Shown here in pieces: positions 28,256 through 37,436 of a DNA stretch of 64,000 bases (position 1 is its first letter; each line of letters starts with the position of its first letter). The notes beneath the pieces are model-generated. The model was not told where the DNA came from. It did not search any database and saw nothing but the letters and a program-made list of their open reading frames with translations. The stretch comes from Bacillus mojavensis RO-H-1 = KCTC 3706 (lineage in GTDB: Bacteria; Bacillota; Bacilli; Bacillales; Bacillaceae), in the NCBI RefSeq assembly GCF_000245335.1, contig NZ_JH600305.1, positions 124,001-188,000 on the forward strand, written 5' to 3'. A program made the translations under genes and the position numbers.

Positions 28256-28951
28256 TTACAAATATCCTTTTTCCTTTAAACTCACAAATTTTTTGTCGCC
28301 AATCACCAAATGGTCAAGCAGCTCGATGCCAATCAGGTTTCCGCATTCAAACAGCCGTCTTGTCACTTCAATATCTTCCCTGCTCGGCGTCGGATCCCCC
28401 GAAGGATGATTATGGATACAAATAAAGGAAGCGGCAGATCGTTTGAACGCTTCTTTAAAAACCTCCCGGGGGTGGACAATGGATGAATTCAGACTTCCGA
28501 TAAAAACAGTGCGTTTATGGATGACTTGGTTTTTTGTATTTAAATATAAACAGACAAAATGCTCCTGGGTCAAAAAGCGCATATCCTCCATGACCAGATT
28601 TGCGCCGTCTTCCGGGGAGCGGATTACAAAATGTTCTTTATTGGCTAATTTATGAATACGGCTTCCCAGTTCAACTGCTGCCAGTATTTGCACAGCCTTC
28701 ACCAGACCGATTCCCGGGATGCTGGACAGTTCCTCAACTGAAGCTTCTTTCAGCAGGCGCAGCCCGTCAAACGAGCGCAGAAGCCGGTTTGAAAGGTTCA
28801 TAACAGATTCGTTCTTTGTGCCTGTCCGCAATAAAATAGCCAAAAGTTCGTTGTTTGCTAAGTTCTCGGCTCCGACTTTCAGCAGCCGTTCTCTAGGCTT
28901 TTCTTTCTTTGGGAAATCTTTGAGTTTAAATGGCAGATCGTGTATGATCAA
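28256..28951 (-). CDS. radC: RadC family JAB-domain protein
   Basis: A 231-residue protein with an N-terminal helix-hairpin-helix region ([16 protein letters not shown]) and a C-terminal JAB/MPN metalloprotease-like domain with the zinc motif [14 protein letters not shown] (about 176-189). The historical DNA-repair name has little experimental support and the true role is not established. It was formerly ysxA. The TTG start at 28951 follows AAGGAGGG. It lies between maf and mreB on the same strand. Confidence 0.92.
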   Translation of the reverse strand: MIIHDLPFKLKDFPKKEKPRERLLKVGAENLANNELLAILLRTGTKNESVMNLSNRLLRSFDGLRLLKEASVEELSSIPGIGLVKAVQILAAVELGSRIHKLANKEHFVIRSPEDGANLVMEDMRFLTQEHFVCLYLNTKNQVIHKRTVFIGSLNSSIVHPREVFKEAFKRSAASFICIHNHPSGDPTPSREDIEVTRRLFECGNLIGIELLDHLVIGDKKFVSLKEKGYL

Positions 28952-28987
28952 GCCCTCCTTTTCTTTCCCTTCCCGTTTATAAAACCG

Positions 28988-29557
28988 TCAGGCTTCTACA
29001 TCAAAATCCTTCAGAACTCTCATTGTTTTTGATATAGGGAGCCCTACGACTGAATAATAATCTCCGTCTATTTTCTTTACAAAAAGTGCGCCTTTTCCTT
29101 GGATGCCGTAAGCACCTGCTTTATCCATCGGCTCTTTTGTTTCAATATAAGTCCAAATATCTTCTTCACTGAGGGGCCAAAACACAACTTCTGTCTTGTC
29201 ATAGAACGTTTCGCTGTGATTTGCGGTTTGAATACTGACAGCGGTTATCACGGTATGACTCCGGCCGGAAAGCCTGCGGAGCATAGCAGCGGCTTCTTCT
29301 TGATCTTGCGGTTTGCCGAGGCACTCACCGTCAAGACATACCATTGTATCAGCACCGATTACAATTGCGCCCGGATTGAGATCGGCCACAGCCTTAGCTT
29401 TTTGTTTTGCCAACCATTGGACGTTTTCTTCAGGTGAAAAGTTTCGATTTAATTTTTCCTCTACTTCACTGACAATAATGGTGTAGGGAATCTGAAGCAG
29501 ATCGAGGAGTTCTTTTCTTCGCGGAGATTGTGATGCAAGTATAAGCGGCTTAGCCAT
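28988..29557 (-). CDS. maf: Maf nucleotide pyrophosphatase
   Basis: A 189-residue septum-formation-associated protein of the Maf/HAM1 fold, which hydrolyses nucleoside triphosphates such as dTTP or modified nucleotides. It shows the N-terminal [11 protein letters not shown] motif (about 8-18), the EVEEK and GADTMV segments and [16 protein letters not shown] 29557 is preferred because AAAGGATG then lies 7-8 bases upstream. In B. subtilis overproduction blocks division, in keeping with its place just ahead of radC-mreBCD-minCD. Confidence 0.95.
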   Translation of the reverse strand: MAKPLILASQSPRRKELLDLLQIPYTIIVSEVEEKLNRNFSPEENVQWLAKQKAKAVADLNPGAIVIGADTMVCLDGECLGKPQDQEEAAAMLRRLSGRSHTVITAVSIQTANHSETFYDKTEVVFWPLSEEDIWTYIETKEPMDKAGAYGIQGKGALFVKKIDGDYYSVVGLPISKTMRVLKDFDVEA

Positions 29558-29662
29558 GTTCGTCATCCTTTCAGGGTTTGCTTAAGAAAAAAAGATACTC
29601 ATTTATCCTACCAAATCACGAGGCTCGCCACAATTTCAGAAAAATAACTTTTTCATGACAAA

Positions 29663-29700
29663 ATAAAAAAAGCCTGTCACTAAGGACGAAGGCTCAGGCA
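29663..29700 (-). terminator. spoIIB terminator
   Basis: TGCCTGAGCCTTCGTCC...GACAGGCTTTTTTT on the minus strand: GCCTG pairs with CAGGC around a structured loop, with a seven-U tail directly after spoIIB. The remaining 100 bases before maf are AT-rich and show nothing else certain. Confidence 0.78.
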
Positions 29701-29707
29701 CTTTCTA

Positions 29708-30706
29708 TTATTTAATTACGGCTAAAAGCTGCTGCTGAGCCTTCCATCCGGCTTCAGCACTTGGGTCCTCTAATTCCTTTAACGCCTGCAAAATTGCTTT
29801 TTTCTCTCCCGTTTCAGCTGCTTCTGTTTTACCGAGCGAATTTTTTATTTTTTCAACACTCGCTTTTGTAATATCTTCTCCCAAGATCGCCTTCGCTGAG
29901 AGCTCCGCTGTTTTCTTGAAAGGACCTGTCATATCCGACTCTATTGATAAGGATAGTTCCTTGCCCCCCCAGGCTTCAAAATCGCTGTCGATTAAAAGCT
30001 GCCCTACCTGCTGTGATACAGCCTTATCACTTGCCAGGCCCGCGATGACATACGTGTACCCGTCATCCTTTGACAGGGAAATGGCGGAATATCCTTTTTC
30101 AGTCAGCTGTTCAGTTAACGTCTCTGCACCCTTTTCATTTGAAAACTTTCCTGCTTGCACTGCATATGTTTTATATGTACCTTCCGTTTGTGCCGCTTGT
30201 TTTTCTCCGGCGGTGCTTTGTTTCTCCGCAGCTGTATCTCCTGCTTTTGCCGTCTGGCTGCCTAAAGAGTCATCTAAAGAGGCTGGCGCCGACGCTTCTT
30301 TATTGCCTGATATATTTAATGCAAATAACCCTAAGCCGGTGCCTAAAACCGCTGCAAAGGCAATCGTTGCCGCCACTCTTTTTACCGGCTTGGCCGCCCC
30401 TGTCTTTCCTTTTGAATAGAGCTTCGATTTTTTCTTTTGATAGGGCGGAACAACTTTGGGATCATCTTTAAACACCTTATCCTCCTCTGAATCCCAGTTA
30501 AATTCATCTTCATCAGGATGTTCATGGGAGGCTGCAACCTCCTGCTCCGCCTTTCTCTTTTCCTCCCAATTTGAAAACGTCATGTTTTTTTCTTGCTCTG
30601 TCTTCGGTGTCTCCTGCTCGTAAACTGTTTCTTCTTTTCCATTAATCGTCACCTTAAGGGCTTTTTCTTCCGCTTTACTGATTTTTTTTTGCTTCCTTTT
30701 TTTCAA
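29708..30706 (-). CDS. spoIIB: Sporulation engulfment protein SpoIIB
   Basis: SpoIIB localises to the sporulation septum and helps septal wall dissolution at the start of engulfment. The 332-residue protein has a long charged cytoplasmic N-terminus, one membrane helix (about 109-130, VAATIAFAAVLGTGLGLFAL), an Ala/Ser/Thr-rich linker and a SPOR-like peptidoglycan-binding domain (about 173-240, YAVQAGKFSNEKGAETL). The TTG start at 30706 follows GGGAGG. It is a single gene with its own terminator. Confidence 0.93.
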   Translation of the reverse strand: MKKRKQKKISKAEEKALKVTINGKEETVYEQETPKTEQEKNMTFSNWEEKRKAEQEVAASHEHPDEDEFNWDSEEDKVFKDDPKVVPPYQKKKSKLYSKGKTGAAKPVKRVAATIAFAAVLGTGLGLFALNISGNKEASAPASLDDSLGSQTAKAGDTAAEKQSTAGEKQAAQTEGTYKTYAVQAGKFSNEKGAETLTEQLTEKGYSAISLSKDDGYTYVIAGLASDKAVSQQVGQLLIDSDFEAWGGKELSLSIESDMTGPFKKTAELSAKAILGEDITKASVEKIKNSLGKTEAAETGEKKAILQALKELEDPSAEAGWKAQQQLLAVIK

Positions 30707-30838
30707 TTTTGCTTCCTCCCTTCATTTGTGTGACCGTTCTTGTGGCTTTTCATGCTACACACTTTAGCACAGGCGAAAAAAAAAAGAACAAGACTTTTGT
30801 CGCCTTGTCCAAAAAACGTTCGTCAAATTTTTCATCGG

Positions 30839-31585
30839 TCACCCTAACGCCATTTTGACATAAAAGGAAATGATAGAGTCACCGTATAAATAAGCGAAAA
30901 TGCTTCCTGCCGCAATTGCCGGTGCAAAGGGAATTGGCTGTTTTCTGCCCAGCCTTCCGAACAGTACAGCGGCAGTTCCGTACAATGCTCCTATAAGTAC
31001 GGAAAAGAAAAACGCGGCAGCAAGCATTTTCACACCAAGCACAAGCCCGATGACGGCAAGTAATTTAATATCCCCTCCCCCTATTCCTCCATGAGTGATG
31101 ACGGCAATAAAGGCCAGCAAAAGAAAACCGGCAGCCGCACCTATGAAGCCTTCATACCATGAATAAAGCGGAGAAATGATTCTGCCAGCCGCCAGAAAGG
31201 GAAGAAAGAATAGCAATATGCGATTTGGAATCAGCATAAAGTGAATATCTGTCACAGAAACAATGATAAGAAGAGAAAGAAACAGCAACGCAACAATCAG
31301 TTCCCAAGACAAACCAAAACGAAATCCCGCGGCTGCAAATAAACACGCTGTCGAGAGCTCTGCCGCTGGATACATAAGAGAGAGCTTTTGGGCGCAGCTT
31401 TTGCATTTGCCTTTTAGCAGAGCAAAAGATAAAACAGGGATTAATTCTGCCGGGGTTAAGGTTCTCCGGCAAAAAGAACATGCCGAACGAGGGTTTATGA
31501 TGGACATGTGTAAGGGGATACGGCATCCTGCCGTGTAATAAAATGAACCGAGGATAAGGCCGAGGACAAAAAGAATCGGAATCAT
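30839..31585 (-). CDS. comC: Competence prepilin peptidase ComC
   Basis: ComC cleaves and methylates the type IV pilin-like ComG proteins of the DNA uptake machine. The 248-residue membrane protein is a full A24 peptidase: an N-terminal domain with two CxxC pairs (CSFC, CKSC) and catalytic aspartates in VTDIHFMLIPN and GGGDIKL. ATG 31585 is placed 8 bases after AAAGGTG; GTG and TTG codons just upstream are too close to that site. Expression is expected to need ComK. Confidence 0.94.
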   Translation of the reverse strand: MIPILFVLGLILGSFYYTAGCRIPLHMSIINPRSACSFCRRTLTPAELIPVLSFALLKGKCKSCAQKLSLMYPAAELSTACLFAAAGFRFGLSWELIVALLFLSLLIIVSVTDIHFMLIPNRILLFFLPFLAAGRIISPLYSWYEGFIGAAAGFLLLAFIAVITHGGIGGGDIKLLAVIGLVLGVKMLAAAFFFSVLIGALYGTAAVLFGRLGRKQPIPFAPAIAAGSIFAYLYGDSIISFYVKMALG

Positions 31586-31623
31586 AGACAACACACCTTT
31601 ACTCTCATTAGATTATGCTATGG

Positions 31624-31665
31624 ATTGTAGCACGGTTAGCATATTGAACTATAATAAGCAATTTT
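31624..31665 (-). promoter_or_regulatory. comC promoter with possible ComK AT-box
   Basis: A good -10 TACAAT (31624-31629) has no good -35, as expected for an activated promoter. AAAATTGCTTATT (31653-31665) resembles the AAAA-N5-TTTT half of a ComK box with one mismatch, at the distance where an activator would sit. Only one clear half is seen, so the assignment is tentative. Confidence 0.5.
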
Positions 31666-31677
31666 AGATTTTGACAG

Positions 31678-31717
31678 AAAAAATCCCGGCAGAATATCAT
31701 TATTGATTCTGCCGGGA
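31678..31717 (-). terminator. folC terminator
   Basis: TCCCGGCAGAAT (31706-31717 on the minus strand) pairs perfectly with ATTCTGCCGGGA, followed by TTTTTT. Confidence 0.92.
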
Positions 31718-31725
31718 CAAAGTCA

Positions 31726-33018
31726 TTACAGCATTCTTTTTCGTATGTCAGAAATAAAATATAGTGATCCCGTAATGAGCACGATATCATTTGAGCCTTT
31801 TTTGCTTTCTATTAATTTGATCACTTTTTCCGGATCTTCACTCCAGCTTTTGCTGACGATTTCACTAGCATCATACAGGTCTTTCGCAAGTGAAGCACGC
31901 GGAAAATCAAAAGAAGCAAAATGAATCGAGTGCGCGATGGTTTCCAGTTTCTTAATCATGTCATGATACGGCTTGTCCTTTAACGCACTGAACACCACAC
32001 AAATGTCGGAATCCGGGAAACGCTGCTTCATTGTTTCAGTCAGCTTATCGATCCCTTCTTCATTATGGGCGCCGTCTAAGTATACCGGCGGATGTTCCTG
32101 AACCAACTCTAATCTGCCCGGCCAAGCAGCCTTAACGAGCCCGGTTCTTATAGCAGCATCACTAATTTCAGCAATGTTTTCCCTGTTAAGCCACTCGGCA
32201 GCCAAAATGGACAAAGCCGCATTTTGTCTTTGATGCGTGCCGATGAGAGATGTTCGAATATCTGCATAACACTTTTCTCCTGTTTTAAAAGAAAATTGTT
32301 CTCCCGCTGGAAGAGCCTCTTCATTATAAATCCTGCATGTATCATGCAATGACTGAAAAGGAGCAGATTTTCGTTCAGCTTCATGTCGGATTACCTGTAA
32401 GGCTTCCGGCTGGGTAACGGCTGTCACCATCGGAATGCCATCTTTAATAATTCCGGCTTTTTCTCCTGCGATTTCTGCAATGGTGTTTCCTAAAATGTTC
32501 ATATGGTCGTGACCGATGCTTGTGATGACAGTTAAAAGCGGTTCGACAACATTAGTAGAATCGTACCTTCCGCCGAGACCTGTTTCAAAAATAACAAAAT
32601 CGACCTGATGATACGCAGCAAAATATAAAAATGCACAAGCCGTCATAATTTCAAATTCTGTCGACTGACCGTGTTCAGTTTGGTCAAGCTCTTCAACGAT
32701 CGGTTTCACCTGATTGACGAGTGTGACCCACTCCTCGTCTGTAATAGGTGTGCCGTTTACGCTGATGCGCTCATTAAATGTAATGATATAAGGCGACGTA
32801 AACGTACCGACAGTGTATCCCGCTTCTTGCAGCATAGAACGGATAAAAGCAACAGTTGATCCTTTGCCGTTTGTTCCCGCCACGTGGAGCGCGCGGATTT
32901 TCTTTTCAGGATGGTCCAATCGCTCCATCAGCTGCTTCATTCGATCAAGACCGGGCTTCACTCCGAATTTTAGACGGCTGTGAATCCAGCTGCGCGCTTC
33001 TTCATATGCAGTAAACAA
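31726..33018 (-). CDS. folC: Folylpolyglutamate synthase
   Basis: FolC adds glutamate residues to folates. The 430-residue Mur-ligase-like enzyme has the ATP loop HVAGTNGKGST (about 43-53), the ETGLGGRYDSTN segment and the DGAHNEEG motif in the C-terminal domain. The TTG start at 33018 follows GAGGGG. It lies 59 bases after valS and could be cotranscribed through the intervening hairpin. Confidence 0.95.
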   Translation of the reverse strand: MFTAYEEARSWIHSRLKFGVKPGLDRMKQLMERLDHPEKKIRALHVAGTNGKGSTVAFIRSMLQEAGYTVGTFTSPYIITFNERISVNGTPITDEEWVTLVNQVKPIVEELDQTEHGQSTEFEIMTACAFLYFAAYHQVDFVIFETGLGGRYDSTNVVEPLLTVITSIGHDHMNILGNTIAEIAGEKAGIIKDGIPMVTAVTQPEALQVIRHEAERKSAPFQSLHDTCRIYNEEALPAGEQFSFKTGEKCYADIRTSLIGTHQRQNAALSILAAEWLNRENIAEISDAAIRTGLVKAAWPGRLELVQEHPPVYLDGAHNEEGIDKLTETMKQRFPDSDICVVFSALKDKPYHDMIKKLETIAHSIHFASFDFPRASLAKDLYDASEIVSKSWSEDPEKVIKLIESKKGSNDIVLITGSLYFISDIRKRML

Positions 33019-33041
33019 TGATAATCCCCTCTTTTATAAGA

Positions 33042-33067
33042 CAAGGCGGTTTCTCAAGAAACCGCCT
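33042..33067 (-). terminator. Hairpin between valS and folC
   Basis: AGGCGGTTTCT-TG-AGAAACCGCCT, a perfect 11-pair stem just after valS. The following TGTCTTAT is a poor U tract, so partial read-through into folC is likely. Confidence 0.7.
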
Positions 33068-33077
33068 CGGCTTTTCA

Positions 33078-35720
33078 TTAGCCCTTAAGCTCAGCCATTC
33101 GTTTTTGAACAGCGTCACGCTTCGCCACGTAATCTTTCTCTTTCTCACGCTCTTCATCAATTACGTGCGCAGGCGCTTTTTTTATAAATCCTTCGTTTCC
33201 AAGTTTCTTTTGAACACGTTCGACTTCTTTCGTCAGCTTATCGAATTCTTTTTGCAGTCGGGCGATTTCTTCATCTATATTAATTAAACCTTCAAGCGGA
33301 AGTATAACCTCTGCACCTGTGACAACTGCCGTCATTGCTTTATCAACTGCCTCGATATCTGTACCGATTTTCAGCACGCTCGGATTTGTAAAGCGTTCAA
33401 CATATGAACGGTTTGCTTCGAGACGGGCTGCGACCTCGTCCGTGCTCGCTTTAATGTACAGTTCAACTTGCTTGCTCATCGGTGTGTTTACTTCGCTGCG
33501 GATATTACGCACTGAACGGATCAGTTCAACGAGAAGCTTCATGTCAGCAGCAGCTTCAGTATCTGTATGCTCAGGCACAACAACAGGCCATGTGCTCACA
33601 GTAATGGATTCTCCTTGGTGAGGCAGGTGCTGCCAAATTTCCTCCGTTAAGAATGGCATAAACGGATGAAGCAGGCGCATCGTTTGATCCAGAACATAAG
33701 CAAGGATGGAACGGGTTGTTTTCTTAGCCGCTTCATCTTCTCCGTATAGAGGAAGCTTCGCCATTTCAATATACCAATCACAGAAATCGTCCCAAATAAA
33801 GTTATATAAATGGCGGCCGACTTCACCAAATTCATATTTATCAGCGAGCTGTGTCACACTTTCGATCGTTTCATTTAAACGCGTTAAAATCCACTTGTCA
33901 GCTACTGATTTCTCACCTGAAAGATCAAGCTCATCATATGTCATGCCGTCCATGTTCATTAACGCAAAACGAGAAGCGTTCCAAATTTTATTGGCGAAAT
34001 TCCAAGTTGATTCCACTTTTTCATAGCTGAAGCGAAGATCTTGGCCCGGAGAGCTTCCAGTCGCCAGGAAATAGCGAAGGGAATCGGCTCCGTACTTGTC
34101 AATCACGTCCATCGGATCGACACCGTTGCCAAGAGATTTACTCATTTTTCTGCCCTGCTCATCACGGATTAAACCATGGATTAAAACATCTTTAAACGGA
34201 CGTTCTCCAGTAAATTCAATTCCTTGGAAAATCATGCGTGACACCCAGAAGAAAATGATGTCGTAGCCTGTAACAAGAACGTCAGTCGGATAATAGCGTT
34301 TAAAATCTTCAGCTGTCAGATCAGGCCAGCCCATAGTGGAGAACGGCCAGAGCGCAGAACTGAACCAAGTATCCAGCACGTCTGTATCCTGCTCCCAATT
34401 TTCGCTGTCATCTGGCGCTTCAAGACCGACATATAGCTCGCCGGTTTCTTTATGATACCAGGCAGGAATGCGGTGGCCCCACCATAATTGACGGGAAATA
34501 CACCAGTCGCGGATATTTTCCATCCAATGCAAATACGTTTTTTCGAAGCGGTCAGGAACAAAGTTGACTTTTTCTTCTTTCTCTTGCAATTCTATTGCTG
34601 CATCAGCAAGCGGCTGCATGCGCACAAACCATTGGGTAGAAAGGTACGGTTCAACAACTGCTCCGCTTCGTTCACTATGCCCGACAGAGTGCAGGTGATC
34701 CTCGATTTTGAAGAGAACGCCTGCCTCCTGTAAATCTTTAACGAGCTTTTTGCGGCATTCGAAGCGATCCATGCCTTGATATTGCAGCGCATTTTCATTC
34801 ATCGTGCCGTCTTCATTCATGACAAGAATGCGCTCTAAGTTATGGCGGTTGCCAAGCTCGAAGTCGTTCGGATCATGGGCAGGCGTAATTTTCACTGCAC
34901 CTGAACCAAATTCCATATCAACGTAGTCATCGCCGACAATCGGGATTTCACGATTTGTGATAGGCAGAATAACCGTTTTCCCGATCAGGTGTTTGTAGCG
35001 CTCATCCTCAGGGTGTACCGCAACGGCTGAATCACCAAGCATCGTTTCTGGACGTGTCGTCGCGATTTCAATTGAACCTGATCCGTCAGCAAGCGGATAG
35101 CTCATGTGATAGAATGCGCCTTGAACGTCCTTGTAAATGACCTCAATGTCGGATAAAGCTGTTTTTGTTGCAGGGTCCCAGTTTATAATGTATTCGCCTC
35201 TGTAGATCAAGCCTTTTTCATATAGTTTAACGAATACTTCGCGAACCGCTCGGTTTAAGCCTTCATCAAGCGTAAAGCGCTCACGGGAATAATCTAGGCC
35301 AAGCCCTAATTTCGCCCACTGGCTGCGAATGAAGTCAGCATATTCTTCCTTCCACTTCCACGTTTCTTCAAGGAATTTCTCACGGCCTAAATCGTAGCGG
35401 CTTGTGCCTTCTTCACGAAGTTTCGCTTCAACTTTAGCCTGTGTCGCAATACCGGCGTGGTCCATACCCGGAAGCCACAGCACATCATAGCCCTGCATGC
35501 GTTTCATTCTTGTTACAATGTCTTGCAGCGTTGTGTCCCACGCGTGGCCAAGGTGAAGCCTTCCTGTTACATTTGGCGGCGGAATGACAACAGAATATGG
35601 CTCTTTTGTCTGGTCACTGCCCGCTTCAAAAAACTTACCTTTTAGCCAAAAATCATATCGGTCTTTTTCAACCGCAGCCGGATCATATTTTGTCGGCATT
35701 GTTTGTTCATTCGTTTCCAT
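33078..35720 (-). CDS. valS: Valyl-tRNA synthetase
   Basis: A full-length 880-residue class I synthetase charging tRNA-Val. Visible are the HIGH-type motif in [14 protein letters not shown] (about 47-60), the editing (CP1) domain with the [11 protein letters not shown] motif, KMSKS in [11 protein letters not shown], the anticodon-binding domain and a C-terminal coiled coil (about 810-880). ATG 35720 is the second of two adjacent ATG codons and is better spaced from GGAGGG. Expression is governed by a T-box leader. Confidence 0.97.
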   Translation of the reverse strand: METNEQTMPTKYDPAAVEKDRYDFWLKGKFFEAGSDQTKEPYSVVIPPPNVTGRLHLGHAWDTTLQDIVTRMKRMQGYDVLWLPGMDHAGIATQAKVEAKLREEGTSRYDLGREKFLEETWKWKEEYADFIRSQWAKLGLGLDYSRERFTLDEGLNRAVREVFVKLYEKGLIYRGEYIINWDPATKTALSDIEVIYKDVQGAFYHMSYPLADGSGSIEIATTRPETMLGDSAVAVHPEDERYKHLIGKTVILPITNREIPIVGDDYVDMEFGSGAVKITPAHDPNDFELGNRHNLERILVMNEDGTMNENALQYQGMDRFECRKKLVKDLQEAGVLFKIEDHLHSVGHSERSGAVVEPYLSTQWFVRMQPLADAAIELQEKEEKVNFVPDRFEKTYLHWMENIRDWCISRQLWWGHRIPAWYHKETGELYVGLEAPDDSENWEQDTDVLDTWFSSALWPFSTMGWPDLTAEDFKRYYPTDVLVTGYDIIFFWVSRMIFQGIEFTGERPFKDVLIHGLIRDEQGRKMSKSLGNGVDPMDVIDKYGADSLRYFLATGSSPGQDLRFSYEKVESTWNFANKIWNASRFALMNMDGMTYDELDLSGEKSVADKWILTRLNETIESVTQLADKYEFGEVGRHLYNFIWDDFCDWYIEMAKLPLYGEDEAAKKTTRSILAYVLDQTMRLLHPFMPFLTEEIWQHLPHQGESITVSTWPVVVPEHTDTEAAADMKLLVELIRSVRNIRSEVNTPMSKQVELYIKASTDEVAARLEANRSYVERFTNPSVLKIGTDIEAVDKAMTAVVTGAEVILPLEGLINIDEEIARLQKEFDKLTKEVERVQKKLGNEGFIKKAPAHVIDEEREKEKDYVAKRDAVQKRMAELKG

Positions 35721-35756
35721 CATAACCCTCCAGCATGTGTAAAATGGCTGAGAACG

Positions 35757-36034
35757 AAAAAAGAGCCCTTCATCCTTGGGAAAAGGACGAAAAGCTCTTT
35801 CGCGGTACCACCTTTTTTCATGAACCTTGTCAGTTCATGCGCTTCAACGGATAACGGGGGTCTCCCGAATTTCTCTACTCTTCTTTCAAGAAATTGTGCT
35901 CCCGGGCGACCTTCCAATCAAACAACATAAGAAGCCTTTCAGCAAGCGGCTTCTCTCTCTGCATGCGTCTTTCTTGTACTCTTCCCGTTCTAAGCAGGTG
36001 TATCTATCAGCTCATTATATTCTTTATTTATGTT
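35757..36034 (-). ncRNA. T-box leader of valS
   Basis: The leader contains the T-box core AGGTGGTACCGCG (35801-35813 on the minus strand), followed by a terminator whose arms are GAGCTTTTCGTCC and GGATGAAGGGCTC (35763-35797) with a U tract. The long Stem I region upstream contains a GUC at 35908-35910 that fits a valine specifier codon. Uncharged tRNA-Val would favour the antiterminator. The 5' end is inferred from the promoter. Confidence 0.9.
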
Positions 36035-36038
36035 CTTT

Positions 36039-36068
36039 ATTATAGTAAAAGTGTTTTTGATTCGTCAA
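36039..36068 (-). promoter_or_regulatory. valS promoter
   Basis: TTGACG (36063-36068) and TATAAT (36039-36044) on the minus strand, spaced by 18, immediately upstream of the T-box leader. Confidence 0.8.
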
Positions 36069-36167
36069 TCATCTTTTCCAAAAATACTGCTTCTTATACA
36101 AGATGGGCAGGCACCTATTGACCAAGTATACATATGATGCTTGTAAATGCGTAGAGGAGGATGCACC

Positions 36168-36359
36168 GTGAAGAAACGTTTCAGCTCTTATTCCCTGCCG
36201 CCGTGGGTCAGGCAAATTCGGCTTGTATCCGCGCAAGTGATTATTCCGATAACGATTTTCCAGGGTATCAGAACCATTTTCTTTCCGACAACCTTTGATG
36301 TCTTGCTGCTCGCACTATTGATTTTTTTAGCCTGTGCGCTTCATTTGGAATGGATATAA
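36168..36359 (+). CDS. yszA: Small membrane protein YszA
   Basis: A 63-residue protein with a basic N-terminus (VKKRFSSYSLPPWVRQIR) and two hydrophobic segments (about 20-36 and 42-60) separated by IRTIFFPTTFD. GTG 36168 is 7 bases after GAGGAGG; an in-frame ATG at 36161 abuts that site. It is transcribed opposite to valS and ysxE. A CATATGATG element 30 bases upstream hints at sporulation control but the -35 is not convincing. The symbol rests on position between valS and ysxE; function is unknown. Confidence 0.7.
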   Translation: MKKRFSSYSLPPWVRQIRLVSAQVIIPITIFQGIRTIFFPTTFDVLLLALLIFLACALHLEWI

Positions 36360-36366
36360 ACAAACA

Positions 36367-36396
36367 AGTCCGCGTCAATTAAGACGTGGACTCGTT
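36367..36396. terminator. Bidirectional terminator between yszA and ysxE
   Basis: AGTCCGCGTC-AATTAA-GACGTGGACT, with TCGTTTT on the plus side and TTGTTTG on the minus side. The ysxE stop codon lies in the loop. Confidence 0.75.
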
Positions 36397-37416
36397 TTCC
36401 GCCTGAAATTTTTTCTCTTGTTCAATTTGATGAATTTTCATCACAAACGGCTCTATATTTTTCATTTGCCAGTATGCCTTTAATAAGTGTGTACATTCAT
36501 CTTTTTCACGGCGCCTTTTCCCGGTCTGATAGCGGTTCAGCACTTTGTACACCGCTGCCGGATAAGCCATGTAACTGAGAAAAAGACTGATTTCAGCCTC
36601 ATGCAGAGGAAATGCTTTCGTATATGCATAAAACCAATCGACACACTCAGGACAAGCTTTTGGAAAACCGCTGAACATTCTTGTATAAAAGCCGAGCAAG
36701 TCGTTTTGCGGCGGCCCCACAGACGCTCTCTCAAAATTCGTAAAATATCCGGTTCCTGCATCATTGTACAGAAAATGGTGAATAGACAGGCTGCCATGGT
36801 TAATGACAACCCTTGAGGTGCCTTTTTCTTTTGCCGCTTCATACCAGTCCTTAATCCGATCAAGCGCAAAGTTTACAGCGGAAATGGTTTCTGAAAAATA
36901 GGTTACAGCCTGCAATTCAAAGGGAGAAAGGTACCATTCTTTCTCCGCTCTATCTACAAACTGTTCATAAATGATCTTTTCATTTTCCCACTTTTTTCTC
37001 GTTTGTTCATAGTGGCGTTCAATGTCTTCACGCCTGACCTTGATTTCTTGCACAGTTCTTTCGTGGAGGCGGGCTGTTTCTCTAAATAGATAGCCATGTT
37101 TCTGATCCCGCTCTTCCTCTTGGTCAAATTGGAGCCAAGGCATTAAGTAATAGGAGTCTCCCGTTTGTACGCCCCCGGAGAAAAACTCCCCCCCATTTGT
37201 TCTGTAAATAGGAACAAATGAATGAAACCCTTTTTCCTCAATTGCTACCATTTGATCTGTAAAATGTCTGCCGCGAACCGATTTCATTTTTTTCAGCGCA
37301 AATACCCCATAATCTGAATACACTTTCCACACACGAGGACTGACCGGCTCAATAAATTGAGCCGTCAGTCCGTATTCCTGAAGAACCGATTGGACATCTT
37401 CCATTCCATTCACCAC
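36379..37416 (-). CDS. ysxE: CotS/YutH-family spore coat kinase-like protein
   Basis: A protein of about 340-345 residues with the aminoglycoside-phosphotransferase-like fold of coat proteins CotS, CotI and YutH. Recognisable are FALKKMKS (nucleotide lysine), [16 protein letters not shown] (a catalytic loop in which the usual Asp is replaced around NHGSLS) and [19 protein letters not shown]. The replaced catalytic residue suggests an inactive or altered enzyme. It lies 20 bases after spoVID, consistent with mother-cell expression and coat localisation. The start is ambiguous: tandem GTG codons at 37416 and 37413 or ATG at 37404. Confidence 0.85.
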   Translation of the reverse strand: MVNGMEDVQSVLQEYGLTAQFIEPVSPRVWKVYSDYGVFALKKMKSVRGRHFTDQMVAIEEKGFHSFVPIYRTNGGEFFSGGVQTGDSYYLMPWLQFDQEEERDQKHGYLFRETARLHERTVQEIKVRREDIERHYEQTRKKWENEKIIYEQFVDRAEKEWYLSPFELQAVTYFSETISAVNFALDRIKDWYEAAKEKGTSRVVINHGSLSIHHFLYNDAGTGYFTNFERASVGPPQNDLLGFYTRMFSGFPKACPECVDWFYAYTKAFPLHEAEISLFLSYMAYPAAVYKVLNRYQTGKRRREKDECTHLLKAYWQMKNIEPFVMKIHQIEQEKKFQAENESTS

Positions 37417-37436
37417 ATTTTCCGATCGCTTACGGC

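Noticed and set aside
35757-36120. Short plus-strand frames across the valS leader
   Set aside because: They cross the T-box terminator and antiterminator; the RNA structure explains the sequence.
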